This document shows, one piece after another, positions 51,130 to 61,278 of a stretch of DNA of 64,000 bases (the first letter of the stretch is position 1; every line of letters begins with the position of its first letter). A program made the position numbers and the translations under genes. Below the pieces are notes generated by a model. The model was not told where the DNA came from and did no database searches. It saw nothing but the letters and a program-made list of their open reading frames with translations. This DNA is from Bordetella genomosp. 10 (GTDB taxonomy: Bacteria > Pseudomonadota > Gammaproteobacteria > Burkholderiales > Burkholderiaceae_B): positions 1,178,001 through 1,242,000 of the forward strand of contig NZ_NEVM01000002.1 of NCBI RefSeq assembly GCF_002261225.1, read 5' to 3'.

Positions 51130-54100
51130 ACGGCAACTTTCTCACGATTTGGGGACGCTTGCGGGAACACGCCGCCCGGCGCGGAGGGGACCTCGCGCTG
51201 ATCTGCCTGGACCGGCAGGGCAAGTCCGCCCATACCTACGCGCAACTGGAAAGCCGTGCGCGCCAGATCGCCGCGGTGCTGATGCGGACGTCGGCGCCCG
51301 GCGACCGCGTCTTGTTGCTGCTGGACAGCGGCCTGGACTATGTCGCGGCGTTCTTCGGCTGCCTGGCAGCGGGGTTGGTGGCAGTCCCCGCATTTCCGCC
51401 CGAAACGTCGCGGCCGCATCACATGCGGCGCATCGCGGTCATCGCGGCCGATGCCGACGCCAGTCATGTCCTTGCCTTGGCGGGGCAGTTGTCGGATCTA
51501 CGTGACACGTTAGGCACGCACGGCGCTATCCGATATCTCGCCGTCGACACCATGACAGGCGCGGGTTTTCGCGGCCCCGGCCATGACGCGGCCCCCGGGG
51601 ATACGGCTTTTCTCCAATACACCTCCGGGTCCACCGCGGATCCGAAGGGTGTCATGGTCACGCACGGCAATCTGATCGCCAACGAGATTGCCATACGCGA
51701 GAAGCTGGGCATCACAGCAGACGATATCTTCGTCAGCTGGCTGCCGCTATTCCACGATATGGGCTTGATCGGCACGGTCTTGCAACCCGTCTTCAGCGGG
51801 ATTCCGCTGGTGCTCATGTCACCCGCCTACTTCCTGGAACGGCCGGTACGGTGGCTGGAGGCGATCAGCCGCTTTCGCGGGACGGTGTCGGGCGGGCCGG
51901 ACTTTGCCTATCGGCTCTGCGCCGACCGCGTCGGCGATGCGCAAAGGGCAGCGCTGGATCTATCGAGCTGGCGCGTCGCTTTTTCGGGATCGGAGCCGGT
52001 GCGTCATAGCACGTTATGCGACTTCCGCGTTCGATACGCGCCCGCCGGATTCGATGAGAACGCCTTATACCCATGCTATGGACTCGCGGAAGCGACCTTG
52101 CTGGCGACGGGTATGACGCGTGGGGCGGGCATGAAAACGCAGCCTCGACGGCATATGGCAGATAGCCACGCCGGCACGGACGCGGCGATTGCCACGCACG
52201 ATGGCACCGTCCCCGCGAAACCTGCGTCCAGCGCCGGCGTCGTCGAAGCGCCCGATGTCATCTGCGGTGCCGCGCCCTCGGGCCACGAGATCAGAATCGT
52301 GGACCCGGCGACGCTAAGCGCGGTGGCAGACGGCGATGAGGGGGAAATCTGGTTCGCCGGGCCCAGCGTGGCGGCGGGCTACTGGCGCAATCCGGCAGCC
52401 ACCCAGGCCACTTTCGTCGAACATGCGGGGCAGCGCTGGCTGCGTACGGGCGACATGGGAAGGCTGACCCCCGCAGGTTTGCTGGTCGCCGGGCGCCTGA
52501 AGGATGTCATCGTCGTTCGTGGCCAAAAGTGGCACCCGCAGGATATCGAACAGGAGATCGAGGCGCGCGTCGTTCATGCGCGCAAGGGCCGGGTGGCGGC
52601 GTTCGCCGCGGCGACGGAGCAAGGCGAGGGCATAGGCATCGCGATGGAGATTTCCCGTGCCAGCCGCAAGGCGGTCGCCACGGATGTTATTGCGCGGTCG
52701 GTGGACGATGTCGTCGGCGCGTTGGCTGGCGAGGCAGCCCGGGTCATTGTCTTGCTGGAGCCTGGCGCCTTGCCGAAAACCACCAGCGGCAAACTGCAAC
52801 GCGATCAGGTGCGACGAGGTTGGCAATCCGGCAGCTTGGCCGCCTACGAGATCCTGACGAAAACCGCCGCTGGCGCCCTCGGCGATATCGCCCCCCCGAC
52901 CACGTCGGATATCCAGGGTGGCTCGAAAACCGAGGCAACGACGCCTATGCAGGCCTGGATGGCCACGGCGTGGCGATTGGCGATAGGCGAAGCGATCAGC
53001 GCCGGTCCCGCCGATCACTTTTTTGCCTGCGGCGGCACGTCGCTGAGCGCCGTGGAAGTGGCGGCCCGGGTGCGGCAGGAATGGCGCATCGATTTCGATG
53101 CCGCGGACCTCTACGCGCATCCGGTATTGTCGGATGCGACGAACCTGATCGCGCATCGGCGCGACCGCGTTGGCGGAGACCGTGCCGCGCTGGATGCGAA
53201 TGCGACGGGGGGCGCACACGCCAGAACGTCGGCAAGTACACCCCATGCGCGCGACTACGGAGCCGGCGACGCCGCGCCATTGAGCCATGCCCAGGAGCGC
53301 CAGTGGTTCCTCTGGAGCCTGAATCCCAAGAGCACGGCCTACAGCGTGAACGTCTGCCTGAAGTTGGCGGGACATCTGGATGTGGAAGCCTTGCGTGCTG
53401 CCCTCGCCGCTACCGCGCGGCGCCATCCGATCTTGCTGACGCGATTTCGCGCGGGCGCCGAAGGCCGGGTTCGTCAGATTTTGCCGGACGGGCGGGCTTC
53501 GCTCGAAATCCCGCTGACGGATTGCCGTGAAGAGGCCGACGCCTACGGGCACGCATTGGCGCAATTGCTGGGAAAAGCGGAAGCGCCATTCAACCTGCTC
53601 GAAGACGCGCCGTCGCGCGCCCAGCTTTTTCAATATGCTGACGACGGCCATCTGCTGCTCTGGTCGCAACATCACATCGTGACCGATGCCTGGTCGGTGC
53701 GCTTGCTGCTCGACGAATGGTTCCATCTTTATGCGCAGGCGCGCGCACGCGGCGCTACTGCTCTGCTGCTGCGTGAGGCCCCCGCCTTGCAGTATGCCGA
53801 CTATGCCAGCTGGGAACGCGAACGCCTGGCGGATGGAGCACGGGAAGAGGACGTGGCCTACTGGAAAGGCCAGCTGGCGGCGCGCAACGGCCTGGCGGTG
53901 CTGGCGCCGGACCTGCCGCGCGAACGGCACCGCGTCTATCCCGCTCGGACACTGGCAATGAGCCTGCCTTTGCGCGAGGCCCGTCGGCTGGTGACCTGCG
54001 CTCGCAGCCATGGCGTGACGCCGGCGATTGTCCTGCTTAGCGCGCTGGATCTGCTGCTGCATGTCCATACGCGTGCAACCCAGGTGCGTGTCGGCTTGCC

Positions 54101-56687
54101 AGTAGCCAACCGGACGCCGCCTGTCGTGGAGTCCTTGCCGGGCCTGTTCGTGAATACCTTGCCGCAGCAGGTGCGGATCGAAGCGCAAGATCGCTTGTCA
54201 ACGGTATTGGCAAGGGTCGCGGAAGCCGTGATGGCGGGCCAGGCCCATCAAGGCATGCCGCTCGATCAATTGGCCCGCCTCATGCCGCCGGACGCTGAGC
54301 ATGGGGCGGAACTCACGCCGGTGGTCTTCAATCATTTCCGGGGCGATACCTCGCATCTCGGCGCGGTCAGCGGCGTGGGCGTGGAAGAAGTTTCCGTGCC
54401 CGAGCGGCTGGCTCGCTTCGACCTCACCCTGGACGTCCGGGAGTTCGTTGACGGGCGCTTCGAACTGCGCTTCATTCATGCCAGCCCGTTATTCGCGGCG
54501 GCGCGGATCGACCGCCTGGCGGCACATTATCTGCGCATACTGGACGCCTTGTTCAGCGACCCGGCGCAAGACGTGGCGAGCCTGGATGTGCTCGATGCCG
54601 ATGAGCGCCAGCGGTTATCGGCACGTGGGGCGCCTCGGCGGTCATACGCAGCACCGATGGTTCTGGAGGCCTATGCAAGGCAGGTCGCGGCCCAGCCGGA
54701 TGCCGTGGCCGTGTGCATGCATGCGCCTGCGCGAACGCATTCGGGACGGTCAGTGGGGGGCGATTCGCCGGCGGCCTGCCTATGGCTGACCTATGGGCAG
54801 CTGGATGCGGCGGCCAATCGGGTAGCGCATGGCTTGATCGCGCGGGGTGTCGGCGTGGAGTCGCGGGTAGGGCTGGCGATGGGGCGCGGCCCGGACCTGA
54901 TCGTGGGGCTGCTGGGCATCCTCAAGGCCGGCGCGGCCTATGTGGCCCTGGATCCGGCTTATCCGCATGCGCGCTTGACACAGATGGTGGACGATGCCGG
55001 GATCGAGGTCGTCGTCTCCGACACGCCGGCCTTGGCGGCGCTGCCGCGGGCGTGGCCGGTGCAGTGGCTGTGTGTCGATGCCCTGGACGCCAGGCTGCCG
55101 GCGCATGCGCCGGACGTCGCGATAAGGCCGGACAATCTCGCCTACGTCCTGTATACGTCAGGCTCCACGGGTGTGCCCAAGGGCGCGCAGATGACACACG
55201 GGAACGTCGCGCGTCTTCTGGCGGCCACGCAGCGGTGGTTCAACTTTGGTCCGGACGATGTCTGGACCCTGTTCCACTCCTATGCCTTCGATTTCTCGGT
55301 CTGGGAGATTTTTGGCGCGCTATGCCATGGCGGCCGGCTGGTGGTCGTAAGCGCCGAGCAGGCGCGGGCGCCGGCGAGTTTCCTGTCGCTGCTGCGCGCG
55401 GAAGGCGTGACGGTACTGAACCAGACTCCCTCGGCGTTCGGGCAATTGATGCGGGTGCCTGGACTGCATGACGGCGCGGTGAAGCAGGAACGCGCCGAAC
55501 TATTCGAAGGCATAGCCCAGGACGAGGGCGTAGCGCGGGACGAGGGCGGCCAATTGCCCGCGCTGCGCCTGCGCTGGGTGATCTTTGGCGGCGAGGCGCT
55601 GGACCCTCGGATGCTGGCCGATTGGGTAGCAGGGCAGGGACCGCACGGGCCGCGTCTGGTCAATATGTATGGCATCACGGAAACGACGGTGCACGTGACG
55701 TACCGGGAGATCGTGAGGGAAGATCTTCGTGTGGCCGGCAGCCCCGTCGGCGAGGCGATCGACGACCTGGGACTGTACGTATTGGACGCGACCGGCCAGC
55801 CGGTGTCCTACGGTGAGTCGGGCGAGCTGCATGTCAGCGGGGCGGGGCTCACGCGCGGCTACCTGGGGCGCGCGGCGCTGACGGCCGAACGATTTATCCC
55901 CAATCCTTTTGCCGACGACGGCGGGCGGTTGTATCGCACGGGCGACCTGGCGCGCTGGTCGGAGGATGGCGAGTTGCACTACCTTGGCCGCATCGACCAG
56001 CAGGTGAAGATACGCGGCCACCGGGTGGAAGTCGGGGAAGTGCGCGCCCGGCTGCTGGAGCAGCCCGGCGTCGGCCAGGCAGTCGTCGTTGCCCGTGGCG
56101 TGGGCGCGGATGCGCGCCTGCTGGCCTATGTGACGCCTGCGATAACGCCTTCTTCCGCGCTGTCTGCGACGACGCGCTCCTCGCCGCCGCTCGCGGCGTT
56201 GCCTCTGGACGTGGCCGCGCTGCGCCAGGCCCTGGCCCAGTGCCTGCCTGCTTACATGCTGCCATCGGCCATCGAGGTGCTCGACCAGCTCCCGTTGACC
56301 CGCAACGGCAAGGTCGACGTCGCCGCATTGCCGGAGCCCACCCACGCCGGTCGCCACTACGACGCCCCGCAGAATTCGGGCGAAGAGGCCTTGGCCGGGA
56401 TATGGCGCGATGTCCTCGGCGTCGCGCAAGTCGGCAGGCAGGACAATTTCTTCGAACTGGGCGGCCACTCTTTGCTTCTGGTTCGGTTGCACCTGCTGCT
56501 GGAAGAGAAACTACGGCCGGGACTGGATATCGTCGATCTGTTCAAGTATCCGACCATCGCCGCGCTCGCGGCCCGCATCGAAGCGGGGCGAAATTCGCCC
56601 CAGCACGCCCAGGATGAAGCCAACCGCGCGGCGCGACAACGCAGTGCCTTGTCGCGACAGCGCAGACTGACGGGACGGATAGGCTGA
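51126..56687 (+). CDS. FAAL-initiated NRPS (FAAL-ACP-C-A-PCP), threonine module (NRPS-2)
   Basis: 1,853 aa; its ATG overlaps the NRPS-1 stop. Residues 1 to ~575 are a fatty acyl-AMP ligase (AAFFGCLAAGLVAVPAFPPE, YTSGSTADPKG at 165, SWLPLFHDMGLIG, LPKTTSGKLQRDQ). ACP follows with Ser639 in the unusual motif CGGTSL. C domain: LSHAQERQWFLW at 719, HHIVTDAWS at 849 (Ala instead of Gly after the Asp). A domain: YTSGSTGVPKG at 1343, code from Asp1389 onward DFWNIGMVHK, i.e. threonine; it has insertions of about 15 and 25 residues in variable loops. PCP: GGHSL with Ser1782. The protein loads a fatty acid on the ACP and condenses it with Thr, so it starts the assembly line and makes the product a lipopeptide. 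The Thr-PCP passes its chain to the PKS encoded next. Confidence 0.92.
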   Translation: MNGNFLTIWGRLREHAARRGGDLALICLDRQGKSAHTYAQLESRARQIAAVLMRTSAPGDRVLLLLDSGLDYVAAFFGCLAAGLVAVPAFPPETSRPHHMRRIAVIAADADASHVLALAGQLSDLRDTLGTHGAIRYLAVDTMTGAGFRGPGHDAAPGDTAFLQYTSGSTADPKGVMVTHGNLIANEIAIREKLGITADDIFVSWLPLFHDMGLIGTVLQPVFSGIPLVLMSPAYFLERPVRWLEAISRFRGTVSGGPDFAYRLCADRVGDAQRAALDLSSWRVAFSGSEPVRHSTLCDFRVRYAPAGFDENALYPCYGLAEATLLATGMTRGAGMKTQPRRHMADSHAGTDAAIATHDGTVPAKPASSAGVVEAPDVICGAAPSGHEIRIVDPATLSAVADGDEGEIWFAGPSVAAGYWRNPAATQATFVEHAGQRWLRTGDMGRLTPAGLLVAGRLKDVIVVRGQKWHPQDIEQEIEARVVHARKGRVAAFAAATEQGEGIGIAMEISRASRKAVATDVIARSVDDVVGALAGEAARVIVLLEPGALPKTTSGKLQRDQVRRGWQSGSLAAYEILTKTAAGALGDIAPPTTSDIQGGSKTEATTPMQAWMATAWRLAIGEAISAGPADHFFACGGTSLSAVEVAARVRQEWRIDFDAADLYAHPVLSDATNLIAHRRDRVGGDRAALDANATGGAHARTSASTPHARDYGAGDAAPLSHAQERQWFLWSLNPKSTAYSVNVCLKLAGHLDVEALRAALAATARRHPILLTRFRAGAEGRVRQILPDGRASLEIPLTDCREEADAYGHALAQLLGKAEAPFNLLEDAPSRAQLFQYADDGHLLLWSQHHIVTDAWSVRLLLDEWFHLYAQARARGATALLLREAPALQYADYASWERERLADGAREEDVAYWKGQLAARNGLAVLAPDLPRERHRVYPARTLAMSLPLREARRLVTCARSHGVTPAIVLLSALDLLLHVHTRATQVRVGLPVANRTPPVVESLPGLFVNTLPQQVRIEAQDRLSTVLARVAEAVMAGQAHQGMPLDQLARLMPPDAEHGAELTPVVFNHFRGDTSHLGAVSGVGVEEVSVPERLARFDLTLDVREFVDGRFELRFIHASPLFAAARIDRLAAHYLRILDALFSDPAQDVASLDVLDADERQRLSARGAPRRSYAAPMVLEAYARQVAAQPDAVAVCMHAPARTHSGRSVGGDSPAACLWLTYGQLDAAANRVAHGLIARGVGVESRVGLAMGRGPDLIVGLLGILKAGAAYVALDPAYPHARLTQMVDDAGIEVVVSDTPALAALPRAWPVQWLCVDALDARLPAHAPDVAIRPDNLAYVLYTSGSTGVPKGAQMTHGNVARLLAATQRWFNFGPDDVWTLFHSYAFDFSVWEIFGALCHGGRLVVVSAEQARAPASFLSLLRAEGVTVLNQTPSAFGQLMRVPGLHDGAVKQERAELFEGIAQDEGVARDEGGQLPALRLRWVIFGGEALDPRMLADWVAGQGPHGPRLVNMYGITETTVHVTYREIVREDLRVAGSPVGEAIDDLGLYVLDATGQPVSYGESGELHVSGAGLTRGYLGRAALTAERFIPNPFADDGGRLYRTGDLARWSEDGELHYLGRIDQQVKIRGHRVEVGEVRARLLEQPGVGQAVVVARGVGADARLLAYVTPAITPSSALSATTRSSPPLAALPLDVAALRQALAQCLPAYMLPSAIEVLDQLPLTRNGKVDVAALPEPTHAGRHYDAPQNSGEEALAGIWRDVLGVAQVGRQDNFFELGGHSLLLVRLHLLLEEKLRPGLDIVDLFKYPTIAALAARIEAGRNSPQHAQDEANRAARQRSALSRQRRLTGRIG

Positions 56688-59600
56688 TGGATATGGAAAC
56701 CAGCGCGACCGATCAATATGATATGGACATCGCCATCGTCGGCATGGCGGGCAGGTTCCCCGACGCCGACAATGTGGATGCTTTCTGGGCCAATATCGTG
56801 CGCGGCCATGAGTCCGTGGTGTCCTTGACGGACGAAGCGCTGCTCGGCGCGGGCGTGCCCGCGGCGGTGCTCGGCGACCCCGACTACGTCAAGGCCGGCA
56901 TTCCACTCGCGGACTACGACCGCTTCGACGCGGCATTCTTCGGCTATTCGCCGCGCGAGGCCGAACTGATAGACCCGCAGCAGCGTTTGCTGATGGAGTG
57001 CGCCTGGCAGGCGATCGAGCACGCCGGTTACGACGTCGATCGCTTGCAGGGCGTCGCGGGCATCTATGCGGGAACGGGGCCCAATCTCTATCTGCTGACC
57101 CATCTGGGTCCGCGCTTCGAGCTGGGCGCAGCGGCGGGCATCGCCGAATGGCTCAGTCTGATGAACGGTAATTCGGGAAATTCGCTGACGGGGCAGATCG
57201 CCTTTCGTTTGAACCTGCGAGGGCCGGCACTCACGGTCAATGCGGCGTGCTCGACTTCCCTGGCGGCCGTGCATCTGGCGGCGCGAGCGTTGCTCAATGA
57301 GGAGTGCGACGTCGCGTTGGCCGGCGGCGCCTGGATCAACCTGCTGCAACGCATGGGCTATCGCTACCAGGAGGGCGCCATCCTGTCGCGCGATGGCCAT
57401 TGCCGTGCCTTCGATGCCGGCGCCAGTGGCACGCTGCTGGGCAGCGGCGCGGGCGTGGTGGTCCTCAAGCGCCTGCGCGATGCCTTGCGCGACAGTGACA
57501 CCGTTCATGCGGTCATACGAGGCACCGCGATGAACAACGACGGCACCGACAAGGTCGGGTACACGGCGCCCAGTGTCTCGGGACAGGCCAGCGTGATACG
57601 CGGCGCACTGGCGATGGCGGATGTTCCGCCCGAGACGATACGGTACGTCGAGACACATGGCACCGGGACGATCCTGGGGGACCCCATAGAAGTGACGGCG
57701 CTCGCGGACGCCTATGGCAAAGGGCTGCCTGCCGCGTCTTGCGCCATCGGATCGGTCAAAACGAATATCGGCCATCTGGACGCCGCGGCAGGTGTCGCGG
57801 GACTGATCAAGACCGTGCTGGCGATCAAGCACGGAGTCTTGCCGCCCAGTCTGAATTTTCAGACGCCAAATCCGCGGATGAACCTCGATACCACGCCGTT
57901 CTACATCAACACCAGCGCCACACCCTGGCCCGATGCGGCGCTGGTGCGGCGCGCGGGTGTCAGCTCTTTTGGCATCGGTGGAACCAATGTTCATGTCGTG
58001 CTGGAGCAGGCGCCCGTCGCGGCAGCGGCTGGCGCGGCGCAACGTGCCTTCGCAGCGCCAGCCGGACAAGCCGTCCTTTTGCCCTTGAGCGCACGCACGG
58101 CCTCGGCGCTGACGGCCAAACGTGAAGAACTGGCGGCATATTTGCGGTCTGCCTGCGCAGCGCCAGAAGGCGCCGCGGGGCTGCAGGACGTCGGCTACAC
58201 CCTGCGCGTAGGGCGCAGGCGCTTCGGCTACCGCTCGGTGACGGTGGCGCGTCTTCCCGAGCAAGCCGCGGCGTCGTTGGACGCATCGACACCGACGGCT
58301 GACGCGGTCACGATTCAAGGGCGAGCCCTGTCTGCGTCGCCGTCCGTGGCCCTGCTGTTCCCTGGGCAAGGCGCGCAGCATGCCGGCATGGGTCGCGTCT
58401 TGTATGCGCGCGATACCGTGTTCCGGCAGACCGTGGACACGTGCAGCGAGCTGTTGCGGCCATGGTTGGGGCTGGATCTGCGCACCTTGCTCTACCCGGA
58501 CCAAGACGCAGCCGCGCAGGCGGAGCAGCGTCTGGCCCAGACAGACATGACGCAACCGGCCCTGTTCGTCGTGGAGTACGCGGCGGCCAGGATGTGGCAG
58601 CATTATGGCTTGCAGCCCGACGCGATGTTGGGCCACAGCATCGGGGAGTACGTCGCCGCTTGCGTCGCAGGGGTCTTCTCTTTACCGGACGCCTTGGCCA
58701 TCGTCGCCATGAGGGGCAAAATCCTGCAGCAGAGCGCGCCGGCGAGCATGCTTGCCGCCAGCCTCGCCGAAGACCAGATCATGGCTCTGCTGCCTGGCGA
58801 TTGCGACCTGGCAGCGGTCAATGGGCCTGGCCAATGCGTTGTGGCCGGCCCGAGCGCGTCGATCGCGCGCCTGGCGGGCGACCTGCAACAAACTGGCGCC
58901 GTGGTGAGGGAGCTGGCCGTGACCCGGGCCTTCCATTCCGCCCAGTTGGACGCGGTTTTGCCGGCATTCGAGCAGCACCTGCGACAGTTTGAGCTGACGT
59001 CCCCTCGGATCCCTTTTCTTTCCAATCTGACGGGCACATGGATCACGCCGGACCAGGCGCGCGATCCGGCGTATTGGACCGCGCACGCCCGCGGCACGGT
59101 GCGCTTCGCGGATTGCCTGACGGCATTGCTGAGCAAGTCCGACCGCTTTCTGCTGGAAGCCGGACCGGGCGAGTCGCTGACGAATCTGGCCAGGCGCGCA
59201 CTGGCCGCGGCGCCACAAACCGATACGTCCAGCATCCGCGCCGCCGCGACATTGAATCGTCCGGATCGTCCGGCCGATGCGGACCTGAGCCTGGACCGTT
59301 GCATGGCCAGTCTATGGGTAAGCGGCATCGACCTGAGTGAAGGGCCTTATTTTTCCGGGCAGGCCGGGCGCCGCATACCGCTGCCGACGTATCCGTTCGA
59401 GCGCCTGACTTATTGGATCGATGCGCCCGCCAGGGATAGCGCGAGGCGCATTGCCGACAAACCCGCCGCAAGCGGCATCTACTTCTATCGCCCTGTCTGG
59501 CGTCAGGCCCAGGCGCTCGGCCCCTTGAGTGAAGCAGAACTGGCCGGCGCGCGGGTGCTGCTTTGGGGGCGCGGCGACAAGTGGGATGACGCACTTGAGG

Positions 59601-61213
59601 CGCGGCTTGCCGCCTCGGGCGCAAGGGTGGCGCGCATCCAGGAAGACAAAGCGCCGACACGCGGCGACCCCGCCGGCTATGCGGCCGCGTTGGCCACCGC
59701 CATTCAGACCTTGGGACCGATCACCCACATCTTCCACACCACGTCCGTGGGCGCTGCCGACGATGAGGCGCTGGAAGCGGGTTATTTCAGTCTCGTCGAG
59801 CTGGCCCAGGCCGTGACGCGCGATAGCGCATATATAGCCGACGGCGGCGCGACGGTCATCGCCGTGACCCGGCATGCCGTGGATGTGTCCGGCGCCGAAA
59901 CGATGGAGCCCGCGCGCGCCACCCTGGCTGGCGCCTGCGCCGTCATTCCGCTCGAAATCCCGTCGCTGGATGTACGCGTCGTCGATATCGGCGCGGCGGC
60001 CAGCGCGCCTGCCGCGGCGCTGGGAGAACGGCTCGTCGCGGAAGTCAGCCAGCCGGCCGGAACGCGTGCGGTCGCCTTGCGGGGAAACCAACGGTGGCTG
60101 CTCGACTATGAGCCGGTGACGACCGAAACAGCGTCGCCCACCAGCCGGTTACGCGTCGGCGGCGTCTACGTGATTACCGGCGGCCTAGGGGGAATCGGCG
60201 CCGCGCTGGCGCGGCATCTACTGGTCAAGTGGCAAGCGCGGGTCGTGCTGGTGTCGCGCCGGCCAGTCGAGCAGGCTAACGCGCAGGTCGCCGCGTTGGG
60301 AGGCGTCGATGCGGATACCGCGGCCCGCCTGATGTTCTTGCAGGCCGATGTCACGGACCCGGTGGCGTTGGAGGCAGCGGTGGCGGCCGTACTTGCGCGC
60401 TTCGGCGCAATCAACGGCGTCATTCACGCCGCCGGCTTGGCGGGTGGCGGCATGTTGCAGGGACGTACCCGCGCCGCGATGGACGCGGTCATTGCGCCCA
60501 AGGTCGCCGGAACGCGGGCCCTGCTCGCCGCAGTGATGCCGCATGCCCCGGACTTCATACTCCTTTGCTCGGCGCTCGCCGGGGTGACCGGCGCCTATGG
60601 CCAGGCAGACTATTGCGCCGCGAACCGTTTCCTGGATGCGACGGCGCGCGGCGCCGCGGCGGATGTGCCGATATTGGCCATCGCCTGGGATGCCTGGCCG
60701 GGTGTCGGCATGGCTGCCGGCCAGCGTCTGGCGCCAGGGGTCGGGCTGACGCTGGAGCAGGGCCTGAATGCCTTCGAGCAATGCCTCGCCGGGATGGAAG
60801 ACACGGTCATCGTGTCGAGCTTGCCCCTATCCACGCAATTCGCCCGGGCCCGAGGCATGGATCTCGCGGCTGCCTTGCCCGCGCACGTGGCGCAAGCGCG
60901 GTCCGCACAGGGGCGGCCGCCGCTGGAGACCCCATACATCGCGCCCTCGACCGAGCTGGAGACGGAATTGGCCGCTTTGTGGACGGAACTGCTGGGGACA
61001 TCCGGCATCGGCACACACGACAGCCTGTTCGATCTGGGCGGCGATTCCCTGTTGGCCGTGCAGCTGCTGGTGCGCGCGCGCGACCGCTTCGGCGTTGCCT
61101 TGCACCCCGCCGAATTCTTCAAGTCGCCCTGCATAGCCGGGCTGGCGGAGCTGGTGGAGACCCGTCTGATCGATGCCCTGGAAGCCGAGGCGATCTCCGA
61201 GGAGACTCGGTGA
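56687..61213 (+). CDS. Type I PKS module (KS-AT-KR-ACP)
   Basis: 1,508 aa; its ATG shares one base with the NRPS-2 stop (TGATG). KS: DPQQRLLMECAWQAIEHAGY, active Cys188 (NAACSTSL), His324 (ETHGTG) and His363 (NIGHLDAAAG). AT: LLFPGQGAQHAGMG, Ser651 in GHSIGEYVAA, and RAFHS near residue 748, the malonyl-type form. KR: NADPH loop ITGGLGGIGAALA near 1165, HAAGLAGGGM, Tyr1309 in GQADYCAANRF. ACP: Ser1454 in LGGDSLLAV. There is no DH or ER. It adds one malonyl-derived C2 unit to acyl-Thr and reduces the keto group, predicting a statine-like 4-amino-3,5-dihydroxyhexanoyl unit. The short ~65-bp gap to NRPS-3 keeps them in one operon. Confidence 0.93.
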   Translation: MDMETSATDQYDMDIAIVGMAGRFPDADNVDAFWANIVRGHESVVSLTDEALLGAGVPAAVLGDPDYVKAGIPLADYDRFDAAFFGYSPREAELIDPQQRLLMECAWQAIEHAGYDVDRLQGVAGIYAGTGPNLYLLTHLGPRFELGAAAGIAEWLSLMNGNSGNSLTGQIAFRLNLRGPALTVNAACSTSLAAVHLAARALLNEECDVALAGGAWINLLQRMGYRYQEGAILSRDGHCRAFDAGASGTLLGSGAGVVVLKRLRDALRDSDTVHAVIRGTAMNNDGTDKVGYTAPSVSGQASVIRGALAMADVPPETIRYVETHGTGTILGDPIEVTALADAYGKGLPAASCAIGSVKTNIGHLDAAAGVAGLIKTVLAIKHGVLPPSLNFQTPNPRMNLDTTPFYINTSATPWPDAALVRRAGVSSFGIGGTNVHVVLEQAPVAAAAGAAQRAFAAPAGQAVLLPLSARTASALTAKREELAAYLRSACAAPEGAAGLQDVGYTLRVGRRRFGYRSVTVARLPEQAAASLDASTPTADAVTIQGRALSASPSVALLFPGQGAQHAGMGRVLYARDTVFRQTVDTCSELLRPWLGLDLRTLLYPDQDAAAQAEQRLAQTDMTQPALFVVEYAAARMWQHYGLQPDAMLGHSIGEYVAACVAGVFSLPDALAIVAMRGKILQQSAPASMLAASLAEDQIMALLPGDCDLAAVNGPGQCVVAGPSASIARLAGDLQQTGAVVRELAVTRAFHSAQLDAVLPAFEQHLRQFELTSPRIPFLSNLTGTWITPDQARDPAYWTAHARGTVRFADCLTALLSKSDRFLLEAGPGESLTNLARRALAAAPQTDTSSIRAAATLNRPDRPADADLSLDRCMASLWVSGIDLSEGPYFSGQAGRRIPLPTYPFERLTYWIDAPARDSARRIADKPAASGIYFYRPVWRQAQALGPLSEAELAGARVLLWGRGDKWDDALEARLAASGARVARIQEDKAPTRGDPAGYAAALATAIQTLGPITHIFHTTSVGAADDEALEAGYFSLVELAQAVTRDSAYIADGGATVIAVTRHAVDVSGAETMEPARATLAGACAVIPLEIPSLDVRVVDIGAAASAPAAALGERLVAEVSQPAGTRAVALRGNQRWLLDYEPVTTETASPTSRLRVGGVYVITGGLGGIGAALARHLLVKWQARVVLVSRRPVEQANAQVAALGGVDADTAARLMFLQADVTDPVALEAAVAAVLARFGAINGVIHAAGLAGGGMLQGRTRAAMDAVIAPKVAGTRALLAAVMPHAPDFILLCSALAGVTGAYGQADYCAANRFLDATARGAAADVPILAIAWDAWPGVGMAAGQRLAPGVGLTLEQGLNAFEQCLAGMEDTVIVSSLPLSTQFARARGMDLAAALPAHVAQARSAQGRPPLETPYIAPSTELETELAALWTELLGTSGIGTHDSLFDLGGDSLLAVQLLVRARDRFGVALHPAEFFKSPCIAGLAELVETRLIDALEAEAISEETR

Positions 61214-61278
61214 TGTGGCAATCCGCTGACGCAGCCTTGACCTGGTGACCTGGACCATCCCCTTAGCACGAGCCGCCT

